Assembly (NCBI GenBank): GCA_905616385.1
Contig: CAJQSS010000034.1
Span: 1 to 32,297 of the forward strand
Source: an uncultured Candidatus Nitrosopumilus sp.
Lineage (GTDB): Archaea; Thermoproteota; Nitrososphaeria; Nitrososphaerales; Nitrosopumilaceae
Length of the DNA: 32,297 nucleotides
Direction of reading: 5' to 3'
Shown: piece after piece, positions 14,157 through 23,659 of the stretch
How positions within the stretch are numbered: the first letter of the stretch is position 1
How the letters are laid out: each line of letters opens with the position of its first letter
Position numbers and translations under genes: made by a program
Notes under the pieces: generated by a model
Databases searched by the model: none
Told to the model about the DNA's origin: nothing
What the model saw: only the letters and a program-made list of their open reading frames with translations

Positions 14157-15542
14157 TTATTCTCCCTGATAATATTGATCTACGTACTTATCTTTAATTT
14201 TAGTAATTTCATTCTTTGGTAATTTTGAGACAATCTTCCATAAGATAGCAAGTGTTTCTTCAATTGTTCTATTCTCATCAGTTGCTTGTGTAAGGAATTC
14301 TTTTTCAAAGACATCACCAACATCCATGTATTTCAAATCAATTTCAGTTAATCCTGCTTTACCAACAATTCCTGCTAATGCTCTTACTTCTTGTGCTCTA
14401 GAATATGCATCATAAACTTGGTTAGCAACTTCAGCATGATCTTCTCTTGTACTGCCTTCACCAATTCCATCTTTCATCAATCTACTAAGACTCATCAAAA
14501 TATTGATTGGCGGATAAACTCCTTGTCTAAATAAATCTCTACCAACTACTATTTGACCTTCTGTAATGTAACCAGTAAGATCAGGGATTGGGTGAGTGAT
14601 ATCATCAGATGGCATTGATAAAATTGGAATTTGTGTAACACTTCCTTTTCTTCCATTAAGTTTGCCTGCTCTTTCATAAAGTGTTGAAAGGTCAGTGTAA
14701 AGATAACCAGGATATCCTTTTCTTCCAGGAACTTCCTCTCTTGCTGCACTAATTTCTCTTAGTGCTTCAGCATAGTTTGTCATATCAGTAAGAATAACTA
14801 AGACGTGCATTCCTAATTCAAATGCCAAATATTCAGCGACAGTTAATGCTACACGTGGGGTGATAATTCTTTCAATTGCAGGATCATCTGCTGTATTCAA
14901 AAATAGAACACTTCTTTTTAGTGCACCAGATTCTTCTAGACTTCTTCTGAAATATTCTGCTTCACTGTATTGAACACCAATTGCTGCAAAAACTACAGCA
15001 AAATCATCATTAGTGCCAACTACTGATGCTTGTCTTGCAATTTGTGCTGCAAGTAAATTATGAGACATACCAGAACCTGAAAAGATTGGAAGTTTTTGTC
15101 CTCTTACAAGAGTAATCAATCCATCAATTACAGATACGCCAGTTTGAATGAAATCTTTTGGATATTCACGTTGTTCTGGATTCATTGGTTCACCGTTAAT
15201 ATCAATAAATTTATCAGCAATTGGATCAGGTAATCCATCTTTTGGTCTTCCTAATCCATCAAAGACTCTACCAAGTACTTCTTTAGATACTGGCATTTCC
15301 ATAACTTTTCCAACAAATTTAGCGCTAGTTCCAGAGATAGATAATCCGGTAGTTCCTTCAAAGACTTGAACAATTGCTTTACCATTACCAACTTCGAGAA
15401 CTTTACCCAATCTTCTTTCACCCTCAGTAGTTTCAATTTCTACAAGTTCATCAAATGCTGCGTTATCAACATCATCAACAACAACTAGAGGTCCTTTAAT
15501 TTCAGCAATCTTGCTGTATTGAACTCCGCCTTTAGTGGTCAA
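14157..15542 (-). CDS. atpB: A-type ATP synthase subunit B (non-catalytic)
   Basis: This 461-aa subunit alternates with A in the head and holds a regulatory, non-catalytic nucleotide site. [19 protein letters not shown] replaces the P-loop, as expected for archaeal B subunits. [52 protein letters not shown] and [15 protein letters not shown] are family-typical blocks. The C-terminus is helical ([20 protein letters not shown]). Its start overlaps the end of subunit A by 4 bp (15539-15542) and its stop is 4 bp before subunit D. The length is normal. Confidence 0.96.
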   Translation of the reverse strand: MTTKGGVQYSKIAEIKGPLVVVDDVDNAAFDELVEIETTEGERRLGKVLEVGNGKAIVQVFEGTTGLSISGTSAKFVGKVMEMPVSKEVLGRVFDGLGRPKDGLPDPIADKFIDINGEPMNPEQREYPKDFIQTGVSVIDGLITLVRGQKLPIFSGSGMSHNLLAAQIARQASVVGTNDDFAVVFAAIGVQYSEAEYFRRSLEESGALKRSVLFLNTADDPAIERIITPRVALTVAEYLAFELGMHVLVILTDMTNYAEALREISAAREEVPGRKGYPGYLYTDLSTLYERAGKLNGRKGSVTQIPILSMPSDDITHPIPDLTGYITEGQIVVGRDLFRQGVYPPINILMSLSRLMKDGIGEGSTREDHAEVANQVYDAYSRAQEVRALAGIVGKAGLTEIDLKYMDVGDVFEKEFLTQATDENRTIEETLAILWKIVSKLPKNEITKIKDKYVDQYYQGE

Positions 15543-17317
15543 TTTGTTACCTTCACTCCTGAAATATTTTTGAATTGTTCTTTCATATCGTTTTCTAATT
15601 TATCGAGTTTAGGCATTTCATCATCTTTGATATCCATTCTTGCTTTAAGTAATGATGTGACAACAGGTAATTCACGAATTGAAGCTAGTGGTGTGCCTTC
15701 CTTAAGTGATTGTTGACCTAGTTTATAGAAATCTACAACTAATTTCAATAATTTGAATTGTTTTTCTGGACTACAGTATGTATCAACATCATCAAATGAG
15801 TTTTGTTGGAGTAGACCAATTTTTACCATTCTTGCAATTTCTAAGATTAATTTTTCCTCATCAGGTAATGCATCAGGACCTAAGAGTTTTACAATTTCTT
15901 TTAGAGTATCTTCTCTTTGTAAAATTCCATAAGCTTCATTTCTAATACTAAACCAATCTTCACTAATATTTTCACCCCACCATTTTGCAATATCACCAAG
16001 ATAACCAGAATAACTGTTCATCCAGTTAATTGATGGGTAGTGTCTAGAGTAGGCAAGTTTTGCATCTAATGCCCAGAAAGTTTTGATAAATCTCATTGTG
16101 TGAGTTGTTACTGGTTCTGTAAAGTCACCACCTGATGGAGATACAGCACCAATCAAAGTAACTGAACCATCACGGTCTGGACTTCCAGCTGCTCTAACAC
16201 GACCTGCTCTTTCATAAAATTCTGCTAATCTTGATGCAAGATATGATGGATAACCTTCTTCTGCTGGCATCTCTTCTAATCTACCACTCATTTCTCTGAG
16301 TGCTTCAGCCCATCTACTTGTAGAATCTGCTACAAGAACAACGTCTTTACCCATATCTCTATAATATTCTGCAATTGTTACTCCAGTGTAGATACTTGCT
16401 TCCCTTGCTGCTACTGGCATGTTACTTGTATTTGCAACAAGTACAGTTCTATCCATAAGTGGTTTTCCACTACGTGGATCTTTAAGATGTGGAAATTCAA
16501 CTAATACCTCAGTCATTTCATTTCCTCTTTCACCACAACCAATGTAAACAACAACTTGTGAATCAGCCCATTTTGCAATTTGGTGCAATGTAACAGTTTT
16601 TCCTGTTCCAAATGCTCCAGGAATTGAACCAGTTCCACCTTTAGCAATTGGGAAGAATGTATCAATTACACGTTGTCCAGTAAGTAATGGAACTGTTGCA
16701 TCATATCTCTTAAGATATGGACGTGGTTTTCTTACAGGCCATCTATGATACATTTTGAGTGGAACGTTTTGTCCGTCTTTCTCAACTGTTGCTAATTCAG
16801 TTTCTAAATTATAATCTCCTTCTGAAACAAGATTTGAAATTTTTCCACCTGGATGATTTGGTGGAACCATGATAGAGTGTTCAATAAGATCTGTTTCTTG
16901 TACAGTTCCAATTACATTACCTGGTAAAACTTCATCACCATTACTTGCAGTTGGGACAAAGTGGTATTTCTTAACCATGTCAACTGGAGTAGTTGTAATA
17001 CCTCTACCGATAAAGGAACCAGATGCTTTTGATAATTCTTTTAGTGGTCTTTGAATTCCGTCATAAAGTTGTCCAATAATTCCTGGACCTAATAATACAC
17101 TGAGTGGGTTTCCAGTTCCAACTACAGGTTCACCTGGTTTTAATCCACTTGTAGACTCATAAACTTGAATAAATGCAACATCTCCAGTTAGTCGAATAAC
17201 TTCACCTACTAATTTTGAATTTCCAACTGAGACGGTTTCGTACATTTTAGCATCAGACATACCGTCTGCTCGAACTGCTGGACCGCTTACCCATACAATT
17301 CTGCCTTGTGCTGTCAT
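15539..17317 (-). CDS. atpA: A-type ATP synthase subunit A (catalytic)
   Basis: This 592-aa catalytic subunit makes ATP in the A1 head. The Walker A loop GAFGTGKT is at 234-241, the Walker B/arm is [20 protein letters not shown], and the family-specific non-homologous insert lies at about 115-195. [19 protein letters not shown] and [15 protein letters not shown] are also typical. No intein is seen near the P-loop, and the length is normal for archaea. It follows subunit E after one base and overlaps subunit B by 4 bp. Confidence 0.97.
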   Translation of the reverse strand: MTAQGRIVWVSGPAVRADGMSDAKMYETVSVGNSKLVGEVIRLTGDVAFIQVYESTSGLKPGEPVVGTGNPLSVLLGPGIIGQLYDGIQRPLKELSKASGSFIGRGITTTPVDMVKKYHFVPTASNGDEVLPGNVIGTVQETDLIEHSIMVPPNHPGGKISNLVSEGDYNLETELATVEKDGQNVPLKMYHRWPVRKPRPYLKRYDATVPLLTGQRVIDTFFPIAKGGTGSIPGAFGTGKTVTLHQIAKWADSQVVVYIGCGERGNEMTEVLVEFPHLKDPRSGKPLMDRTVLVANTSNMPVAAREASIYTGVTIAEYYRDMGKDVVLVADSTSRWAEALREMSGRLEEMPAEEGYPSYLASRLAEFYERAGRVRAAGSPDRDGSVTLIGAVSPSGGDFTEPVTTHTMRFIKTFWALDAKLAYSRHYPSINWMNSYSGYLGDIAKWWGENISEDWFSIRNEAYGILQREDTLKEIVKLLGPDALPDEEKLILEIARMVKIGLLQQNSFDDVDTYCSPEKQFKLLKLVVDFYKLGQQSLKEGTPLASIRELPVVTSLLKARMDIKDDEMPKLDKLENDMKEQFKNISGVKVTN

Positions 17318-17318
17318 C

Positions 17319-17900
17319 TTATTCTTTTACTCCGAATTTTGATGCAATTTCTTTCCTAATTAAAGGCTTTAAACGCTCAATTTTGGCATCAATGGTATTA
17401 TCGAATTTCATAGCTCCCTCCTTTGATTCAATTTTAACACCGCCAATACAATCAATAATTTCAGAAGATAATTCAGATCCAGGAAAATTTGATAGAGATG
17501 ATTGAACTACATCTTTGTCTTTAGCATTTGTATATACTTTAACTTTAGTAGTTCCCAAAATTTTAGTTGATTCTTGCAAAAGAGAATTAATGAGATTTGA
17601 GTAATCATTATTGCGATCCGAATTTGTAATTTGTTCTAATGCTGTTGTGAACACCCGATTAACTGATGCTTCTAATGCTAAAAGTTGTTTATTTCTGGCT
17701 TCAATATCAGAACCGCCAATGATTTGTTTTTCAATTTTATCTGCCTCTTTTTTACCATCTGAGAGAATTTTATCATATTCAGATTCTAATGTAGCGATAG
17801 AATCATCAAGATTTTGTTTAAAGTTTAATCCGGCATCTTTGAGATCAGATAATACCTGTTTCTCAGATTTATTGAGAATTTTGTCAATAGTTTGCTCCAT
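17319..17900 (-). CDS. atpE: A-type ATP synthase subunit E
   Basis: This subunit of about 193 aa is the peripheral stalk that holds the head still. The N-terminal part is a long charged helix ([20 protein letters not shown] and on to about residue 80). The C-terminal globular domain includes the GGVKIES strand and the final [15 protein letters not shown] helix, as in V/A-type E subunits. An in-frame TTG at 17918 would add six residues; I prefer the ATG at 17900 because leaderless messages rarely begin with TTG. It is the first gene of the minus-strand ATPase operon and is divergent from subunit I. Confidence 0.9.
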   Translation of the reverse strand: MEQTIDKILNKSEKQVLSDLKDAGLNFKQNLDDSIATLESEYDKILSDGKKEADKIEKQIIGGSDIEARNKQLLALEASVNRVFTTALEQITNSDRNNDYSNLINSLLQESTKILGTTKVKVYTNAKDKDVVQSSLSNFPGSELSSEIIDCIGGVKIESKEGAMKFDNTIDAKIERLKPLIRKEIASKFGVKE

Positions 17901-17942
17901 TGTTGATTTTGATCCCAAGATATGTTGAAGCCAATAGAATGT

Positions 17943-17950
17943 AGATTTTA
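17943..17950 (-). promoter_or_regulatory. TATA-like box for the atpE-A-B-D operon
   Basis: TTAAAATC on the minus strand is about 29 bp upstream of the TTG at 17918 and about 47 bp upstream of the ATG at 17900. With the ATG start, this gives a short leader of about 20 nt. Confidence 0.35.
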
Positions 17951-18012
17951 ATGTTTGGGAAAAATATGACTAATTCTAAAAAAATAAAAAATAAATTAAA
18001 AACACGGAAAGA

Positions 18013-18020
18013 TATTATAA
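18013..18020 (+). promoter_or_regulatory. TATA-like box for atpI
   Basis: TATTATAA is centred about 26 bp upstream of the GTG at 18043, which supports the GTG as the start of a leaderless transcript. Confidence 0.45.
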
Positions 18021-18042
18021 TGTAATAACTGGCGTCTAAATT

Positions 18043-20145
18043 GTGGCTGTCGCAGATCTTTTAATGGGAAGTGTCATACTTCCAAGAACAGACTCACCAA
18101 GTCTCATATCACGTCTTACTGAGTTTGAATGGTTTCATAAAATGGAAATGAATAATGAAACAGTAACTCCTGAAATTGATGATCTCCTTTTACGCGCACA
18201 AAAATCATTCCAATTTATTGAAGATGTCATAAAAGGACTGAATATTCCTCTACGAGTTGGAATTATGGAGATACTTTTCAAAGGTACTGTGATTAAAAAG
18301 AAAAAATATAATGTTGATGAAATTGAAAATATGATCAGTGATCTGGAACAAGTTCCAGAATTTCTTACTAATGCAGCAAAGTCATTAGAAGAGAATGTAA
18401 AAATTAATCATTCTTTAGAAGAATTCAAAGCATTAAAAGAAACGTTAGAAGTTGCAAATAATCTTAAAATTGATTTAACTGGTTTTGGTTCTACAAAATA
18501 TTTTTATTCAAATCTATTTATCATTAATTCCTCTGATTATGGTGAAATTGAAAGAACATTAGAAGAAATACCAATTTTCAAATATGATTTAGAATCTAAA
18601 GAAAAATCAGCTATCATAATAATTTCTGACAATGATGATTCTGATAAAATTCTTAAAACTATGAGAGCCCTTAATTCTAATCCATTTATGATACCTAAAG
18701 AATTTCCTCAAATTCCAAATGAAGCCTATTCTCTGGCAGAATCAAAGATAAAAGAACTGACAAAAAAACAAAAAGCAATTTCAAAAGAATTATCTTCTAT
18801 TACAAAAAAAATTCGTGGCGATATTTTAACAATGCATGAAAATGCATTAGTAGCAAAAGAAGTTCTTGAAACATTACGTAAACCAGGTGGTACCAAAAAT
18901 TTTGCAGTTATTCAAGGATATATCCCAAAGAAAATGGAGAAAAAATTCAAAGAAGTAACAAGTCAATGGACATCAATAACTGAAGAAGTAAAAGATAAAG
19001 ATACACTTGCAGAACTTCCAGTTTATTTGGATAATCCAAGGTGGGTTAAAACTTTTGAAGTAATTACTAATAGTCAGGGAATTCCCAAAAAAGGAGAATT
19101 TGATCCAACTTGGATGGTAGCACTCATGTGGCCAATATTTTATGGATTAATGTTTGCAGACGTAGGTCATGGATTATTATTAATGGGATTAGGATTATTA
19201 TTCAAATTCAAAGGACAAGGAAATTTATCAAGATGGGGAATGTTACTTGCAATATCTGGTGGAGCAGGTGCGCTTGCTGGAGTATTCCAAGGAGAAGTAT
19301 TTGGTTTCCACATTCAACACTTTGTAGGCTTTGAAATGTTGTTACATGAAGGTGGTCCACTTCATTCAATTTCATGGTTGATAGGATCTATCAGTGTAGC
19401 AGAATTAACATTTGATCAAGTAATTATGATTCTAAAAGTTTCATTATTCATAGGAGTTATTCATCTAGGATGGGCTTTCCTTTTGCGAATTCGTAACTTT
19501 GCAAAAAAGAAAGACAAAGATGGTCTAATCTTTGAAGCTATTCCAAATATGCTCATGTGGTTAGGAGTTTTCGGAGTAATGATGGGAGCAATAGGTTCTG
19601 GATATGATGTAATGAATATGTATTCCAAAATCCACGCAGAGGCTGTTCCTTGGGTTTCAGTTCTTGTTGGAGAATGGGCAGTTGTATGGATAGTTGTTAG
19701 AGTTTCAGTAATTCTCATACTTGCATGTGTTGTATTGATGATTATAGGCGGAATAAAACATAACAAAAAACATCCAGAAGATGGTGGAGATATGGTAAGT
19801 GTAATTATGGAAGTTTTACTTGGAAAAACCATTGAATGTCTAGCGCATTCAATTAGTTATGCCCGAATAGGAATTATGCTTTTAGTACATGCAGCTTTAT
19901 TGCTTACAGTTAACCAGGCCTTTGAATCATTGGGAGGACTTAGTTCGCCAATGGCCATGGTACTCATTATTGGGGGACAGATAGGAATTATGATGATTGA
20001 AGGTTTGATTGTTTACATACAGTCTCTAAGGCTTCACCTTTACGAATTCTTTACAAAATGGTATGATGGAGGTTCTCAACCATTCAAACAATTAGTTCCT
20101 GAAACAGTTTACAACTCTTATTCTTGGAAGAGTAAGAGAAAATAG
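18043..20145 (+). CDS. atpI: A-type ATP synthase subunit I (a-subunit, membrane stator)
   Basis: This 700-aa subunit forms the proton half-channels against the K ring. The N-terminal half (about 1-355) is a soluble helical and coiled-coil arm with Lys/Glu-rich stretches. The C-terminal half begins at PTWMVALMWPIFYGLMFADV near 353 and has seven to eight transmembrane helices. The essential arginine is probably R608 in SISYARIGIMLL. The blocks GLMFADVGHGLLLMGLG and GGQIGIMMIEGLIVYIQSLR are family-typical. The start is a GTG; an ATG at 18064 is a less likely alternative. It is transcribed divergently from atpE, with a 28-codon membrane peptide 20 bp downstream. Confidence 0.95.
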   Translation: MAVADLLMGSVILPRTDSPSLISRLTEFEWFHKMEMNNETVTPEIDDLLLRAQKSFQFIEDVIKGLNIPLRVGIMEILFKGTVIKKKKYNVDEIENMISDLEQVPEFLTNAAKSLEENVKINHSLEEFKALKETLEVANNLKIDLTGFGSTKYFYSNLFIINSSDYGEIERTLEEIPIFKYDLESKEKSAIIIISDNDDSDKILKTMRALNSNPFMIPKEFPQIPNEAYSLAESKIKELTKKQKAISKELSSITKKIRGDILTMHENALVAKEVLETLRKPGGTKNFAVIQGYIPKKMEKKFKEVTSQWTSITEEVKDKDTLAELPVYLDNPRWVKTFEVITNSQGIPKKGEFDPTWMVALMWPIFYGLMFADVGHGLLLMGLGLLFKFKGQGNLSRWGMLLAISGGAGALAGVFQGEVFGFHIQHFVGFEMLLHEGGPLHSISWLIGSISVAELTFDQVIMILKVSLFIGVIHLGWAFLLRIRNFAKKKDKDGLIFEAIPNMLMWLGVFGVMMGAIGSGYDVMNMYSKIHAEAVPWVSVLVGEWAVVWIVVRVSVILILACVVLMIIGGIKHNKKHPEDGGDMVSVIMEVLLGKTIECLAHSISYARIGIMLLVHAALLLTVNQAFESLGGLSSPMAMVLIIGGQIGIMMIEGLIVYIQSLRLHLYEFFTKWYDGGSQPFKQLVPETVYNSYSWKSKRK

Positions 20146-20165
20146 AGGTATGAGATAGATAAAAC

Positions 20166-20252
20166 ATGTCAAAAGAAGCCATAATCACAACAATTCCTGC
20201 AGTCATTATGCTTAGCTTTGCTATTTTTGGAATATCTGTACTTAGTCCATAA
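20166..20252 (+). CDS. 28-aa single-helix membrane peptide downstream of atpI
   Basis: This is a short ORF beginning MSKEAIITTIPAVIMLSFA and ending GISVLSP, with one predicted transmembrane helix. It starts 20 bp after the atpI stop on the same strand with no visible terminator between them, so the two are probably co-transcribed. Very small single-helix subunits are known in rotary ATPases (for example V-ATPase e and c-ring accessory peptides). A role as an ATP synthase accessory peptide is therefore possible, but it is inferred from position only. Confidence 0.55.
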   Translation: MSKEAIITTIPAVIMLSFAIFGISVLSP

Positions 20253-20315
20253 GTTAGATTTTTTAATTCAAAATAATTAGTTTTAAAAAATAATTTTTTT
20301 GAAAAATGTGTAAGA

Positions 20316-21089
20316 TCATTCTATAGGAAGATGAATATCATTTCCCCATTCACCCCAAGACCCCAAATAGACCTTAACATTTTTGAATCCTAATTTTTTC
20401 AAAACTAAAAAGGAATTGGCAGCTCTGTATGCTCCTTGACAATAAGTAATAATTTCAGAGTCTTTTGGGATATCATATATTTTGGATAATTCTTCATCAC
20501 TTTTGAAAGTACCATCTTCATGAAGATTTTGATTCCAATCAATATTGATAGAAGTTGGAATATGACCAGTTTGAGCTGCACGAACTATAGTGCCATTATA
20601 TTCACCAATAGAACGAGCATCAATGATTTTTAAATTATCTAGATTATCTCTAATATATTCAAATCCGGATATTATTTCAGGATTAACTTTTCCTAAAAAT
20701 TCTGATGGTTTGAAATTATTTGCTTTTGTTTCAAGTGAGAGGTTTTCTTTTTTCCATTTTATAATTCCACCATCTAACATCAAGACATTTTGATGTGAAA
20801 AATACATCAACATCCAAACACCTCTTGCTGCAAGCATCCCAGATACGGAGTCATAAAAGATGACTTTTTTTTCAGATGTGACACCAAGAAATGAAAGTAG
20901 TTTCCTTGCTTGGTTGTTAAAATTTTCAATTCCTTGTTTTGTGGTATCAATCCAATGAAATGCAAATAGATCTAAATGAACAGATCCTGTGATATGTCCT
21001 TCAGAATATTCTTTGAAAGAACGAGTATCAGCTATAATGACATTAGGATCATTAAGAATTGAATTTAATTCAGATGTAGAAATTAGCAT
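20316..21089 (-). CDS. Two-domain rhodanese (thiosulfate/3-mercaptopyruvate sulfurtransferase)
   Basis: This 257-aa cytoplasmic protein has tandem rhodanese domains. The N-terminal one (about 5-115) lacks the active cysteine: FYDSVSGMLAARG occupies that place. The C-terminal one (about 140-250) carries the catalytic loop CQGAYRAAN with C217 and the downstream Arg. The CRSGNRS-like C-X4-R loop favours thiosulfate sulfurtransferase over 3-mercaptopyruvate sulfurtransferase, whose loop is CGSGVTA. It may provide sulfane sulfur for Fe-S or thiolation chemistry or for cyanide detoxification. It lies downstream of amt on the same strand, but a 143-bp gap with a T-rich terminator suggests its own promoter. 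Confidence 0.9.
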   Translation of the reverse strand: MLISTSELNSILNDPNVIIADTRSFKEYSEGHITGSVHLDLFAFHWIDTTKQGIENFNNQARKLLSFLGVTSEKKVIFYDSVSGMLAARGVWMLMYFSHQNVLMLDGGIIKWKKENLSLETKANNFKPSEFLGKVNPEIISGFEYIRDNLDNLKIIDARSIGEYNGTIVRAAQTGHIPTSINIDWNQNLHEDGTFKSDEELSKIYDIPKDSEIITYCQGAYRAANSFLVLKKLGFKNVKVYLGSWGEWGNDIHLPIE

Positions 21090-21177
21090 GAATTTAATAA
21101 AAAGTTCAAAGGTAAATTCATTTGGTTTTGATATAAAAAATTAATTTGAAATTATCTTAAGAGTATAAGAAAAACCA

Positions 21178-21232
21178 TTACACATAGTGTAAGGTGTAAT
21201 AAAATAAAAAGAGAAAAAAGGGTTGTTTTTTC
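21178..21232 (-). terminator. Terminator region after amt
   Basis: Past the amt stop the minus strand reads a short AAAAAAC...TTTTTT stem and then long T-rich runs to about 21200, as in archaeal intrinsic termination. A further small inverted repeat, TTACACATAGTGTAA (21178-21192, 6-bp arms), follows. Confidence 0.5.
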
Positions 21233-22801
21233 CTATTCGTTTACGTATGCTCTTTCGCCATGCTGTGCCAAATCGAGACCAATCTCCTCTTCTTTTGGAG
21301 TGACTCTGATTCCGCCCGGCCAAACGGCATCCATTACTTTTAGGATTATAATTGTAACACCAAAGGCATAGCCTACTGATATTGCAGCACCGATGATGCT
21401 GATTGCTTGCTGTTCCATTCCTTCTGCAGTACCAGTCCATGCTCCGATACCGTCTCCAGTATCCCAAACGTGTGGACTAGCTAATGTACCAGTCAAAATT
21501 GCACCTGTAAGACCACCTATTCCATGTACTCCCCATACATCTAATGCGTCGTCCCATTTGCGTGCGCTCTTGAATGCTATTGCTGCATAACAAAGTGTAC
21601 CAGCTGCAATACCGATTATAATCGCAGCCATTGGACCTACCCAACCTGAGGCTGGTGTGATTGCTACCAATCCTGCTACTGCTCCTGATGCAGCTCCTAC
21701 AACACTTGGTTTTCCTGTATGTGCCCAAGACATGAGCACCCAAGTGACTGCAGCCATACCAGTTGCTGTATTTGTAACAGTCCATGCGCTGACGGTAATG
21801 CCGTCTACCATAACTTCACTACCTGCGTTGAAGCCAAACCATCCAAACCAGAGTATTCCTGCTCCCAGGACTACCATTGGAATATTGTGTGGCTCCATTG
21901 GCACTTTGCCATATCCAAGACGTCTGCCAAGGACTAAGGCTCCGGCCAATGCCGCAAATCCTGAAGAAATGTGTACTACAGTACCACCTGCAAAGTCTAA
22001 TGCGTATGATGGCGATAGATCTGGATCGAGGTCAATTGAACCTCCTCCTATGTAACCACCTCCCCAAACCCAATGTGCTATTGGGTCATAAACGAAGGTT
22101 CCCCATAAGAGTACGAATATCATCAATGCGCTGAATTTGATTCTGTCAATCAAACCACCAATAATTAGTACTGGTGTAATGATTGCGAAGGTTGCTTGGA
22201 ACATTGCAAATAGTTGGTGAGGTACTGTACCTGGCCAACCTTGACTACAATAGTCTCCGTCCTTCATTTCATTCATTTGGTAAGCATTTGACCATGTATC
22301 TGCACAAGGACCAACCTCACCTAGAGGGGCCCATGCTGAGACCATATTAAAGCCTGCATAGTCTAGATTACCCATGAACATATTTGCTTCAGAATCAATT
22401 CCGCCAAATGCTAGTGAGTATCCCCATAGAACCCATTGTACTGACATAAGACCCATAACAATTAGGGTCATACCAAGTACGTTGACGATGTTCTTTGATC
22501 TGGCTAATCCGCCATAAAAGAAACCGACTCCGGGTGACATGAGTAGTACCATTGATGTGGCTGTGAGCATCCATGCTGTATCACCTGTGTCTATAAGACA
22601 AGGTAAATCTGGGACTCCGTCATCATCACTATCGTACCAACATTCGTTAGGATTTCCAGTGTAAATACCACTGGTTCCTGCGACGTATCCGTCCATACCG
22701 TCATCAACACTTTGTGCGAATGCTGTTGACATTGCACCAGTTGCTGTGATAGATACTGCGGCTACAAGTAATAGAGCATACTTGTAGTTTCTAGAATTCA
22801 T
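21233..22801 (-). CDS. amt: Ammonium transporter (Amt/AmtB/Rh family)
   Basis: This 522-aa polytopic membrane protein brings ammonium into the cell, feeding assimilation or ammonia oxidation. Residues 1-29 form a signal peptide (ending AFAQ), followed by an acidic extracellular segment. The pore twin histidines are H243 (PIAHWVWGG) and H426 (GVHGIGG). D/N-rich family blocks include GVGFFYGGL and GWFGFNAGS. Two cysteine pairs in predicted outside loops (C54/C68 and C166/C185) could form disulfides. The C-terminal tail (TPKEEEIGLDLAQHGERAY) is the regulatory GlnK-contact region. The gene is visibly richer in G+C than its neighbours. A TATA-like box precedes the ATG. No glnK-type gene is adjacent. 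Confidence 0.95.
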   Translation of the reverse strand: MNSRNYKYALLLVAAVSITATGAMSTAFAQSVDDGMDGYVAGTSGIYTGNPNECWYDSDDDGVPDLPCLIDTGDTAWMLTATSMVLLMSPGVGFFYGGLARSKNIVNVLGMTLIVMGLMSVQWVLWGYSLAFGGIDSEANMFMGNLDYAGFNMVSAWAPLGEVGPCADTWSNAYQMNEMKDGDYCSQGWPGTVPHQLFAMFQATFAIITPVLIIGGLIDRIKFSALMIFVLLWGTFVYDPIAHWVWGGGYIGGGSIDLDPDLSPSYALDFAGGTVVHISSGFAALAGALVLGRRLGYGKVPMEPHNIPMVVLGAGILWFGWFGFNAGSEVMVDGITVSAWTVTNTATGMAAVTWVLMSWAHTGKPSVVGAASGAVAGLVAITPASGWVGPMAAIIIGIAAGTLCYAAIAFKSARKWDDALDVWGVHGIGGLTGAILTGTLASPHVWDTGDGIGAWTGTAEGMEQQAISIIGAAISVGYAFGVTIIILKVMDAVWPGGIRVTPKEEEIGLDLAQHGERAYVNE

Positions 22802-22821
22802 TAAATTTTATCGAAATTGAA

Positions 22822-22830
22822 TATTATTAA
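22822..22830 (-). promoter_or_regulatory. TATA-like box of amt
   Basis: TTAATAATA on the minus strand is centred about 25 bp upstream of the amt ATG (22801), as for a leaderless transcript. Confidence 0.4.
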
Positions 22831-22929
22831 AGCATTGAAGAGTCTAAAATCTTTCAAAAAGTAAGTTATTATATTATACCATATTGTGATAGTAACATAG
22901 AATATGAAAATTATGTTAGGGATGAGTAA

Positions 22930-23598
22930 ATGAAGTCTAAACCAAAGGGAAAATTAGCAATTTTTGATACATTCAAGACTAAAAATCAAGAATTAACAGG
23001 AGAAGCAAAGAGACAAAGGGCAATCATTACAATTCTTGGAAGTAATGTTAATCCAGCTGAACGAACAAGAACTGGAATTTCTCAGAAGATAGCAAAAAAA
23101 CAAGAAATTAGCTGGAAGAATATCTATTCAGGGATTTTTAGAGATCTAGATGAGATCTTACTTCCAATGGGAATTGCAGAAGAAAATGGAAGATTGCCAC
23201 TAAAAAGAGGACCAAAAGCATTACAAGAAAAAGGAATACCATATTATCATTTAACAAAAAAAGGAGTTTTAGTAGGACTGTCAATTAGTGGGATTGAAAA
23301 TATGTCATCAGAATTTAAAAAATTTTTTTTAAAATCTGAACCAAAAGAAAAAGAATTTGCAAACATTTTAAGTAAATTTATGACTAATAGTCCAACTTTT
23401 ACATACTCAATTTTCCAGAAATATGTCAAGGCATTTTGTGAAAATAAAATTAAAGAATTACTCCCTTTTGATCTCTCAAAATTACAAGATATTTCAGATG
23501 AGAATTTAATTATTCAAAAGGAAATTGTTTTAGCCTTTGGAAAATTGTCAAGTAAAGAAAAAAAGGAAGCAATTGTATTTTTCGAGAAAATTACTTAA
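22930..23598 (+). CDS. Conserved-looking protein, possible winged-helix domain, unknown function
   Basis: This 222-aa soluble, Lys-rich protein is not one I can assign to a named family. Residues about 28-75 (RQRAIITILGS, then ISQKIAKKQEISWKNIYSGI) look like a helix-turn-helix, and about 80-115 (LLPMGIAEENGR, then YYHLTKKGVLVGLSI) look like the wing of a winged-helix fold. Together they read like an archaeal transcription-regulator-like domain. The C-terminal half is helical. It starts at the ATG at 22930, preceded by GGGA, and is divergent from amt with 128 bp between. The next gene on the strand is atpC, 61 bp further on, so it may share transcription with it. No metal or nucleotide motif is seen. 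Confidence 0.6.
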   Translation: MKSKPKGKLAIFDTFKTKNQELTGEAKRQRAIITILGSNVNPAERTRTGISQKIAKKQEISWKNIYSGIFRDLDEILLPMGIAEENGRLPLKRGPKALQEKGIPYYHLTKKGVLVGLSISGIENMSSEFKKFFLKSEPKEKEFANILSKFMTNSPTFTYSIFQKYVKAFCENKIKELLPFDLSKLQDISDENLIIQKEIVLAFGKLSSKEKKEAIVFFEKIT

Positions 23599-23659
23599 AA
23601 ATTGACTCCAATTTAGACCGCCAAACATTAAAATCAGTAAATCATCAAGATTGATCAAA

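Noticed and set aside
21141-22134. Several minus- and plus-strand ORFs of 66-132 aa overlapping amt
   Set aside because: They lie in other frames of the higher-G+C amt gene, whose motifs are unambiguous; fewer chance stops occur there.
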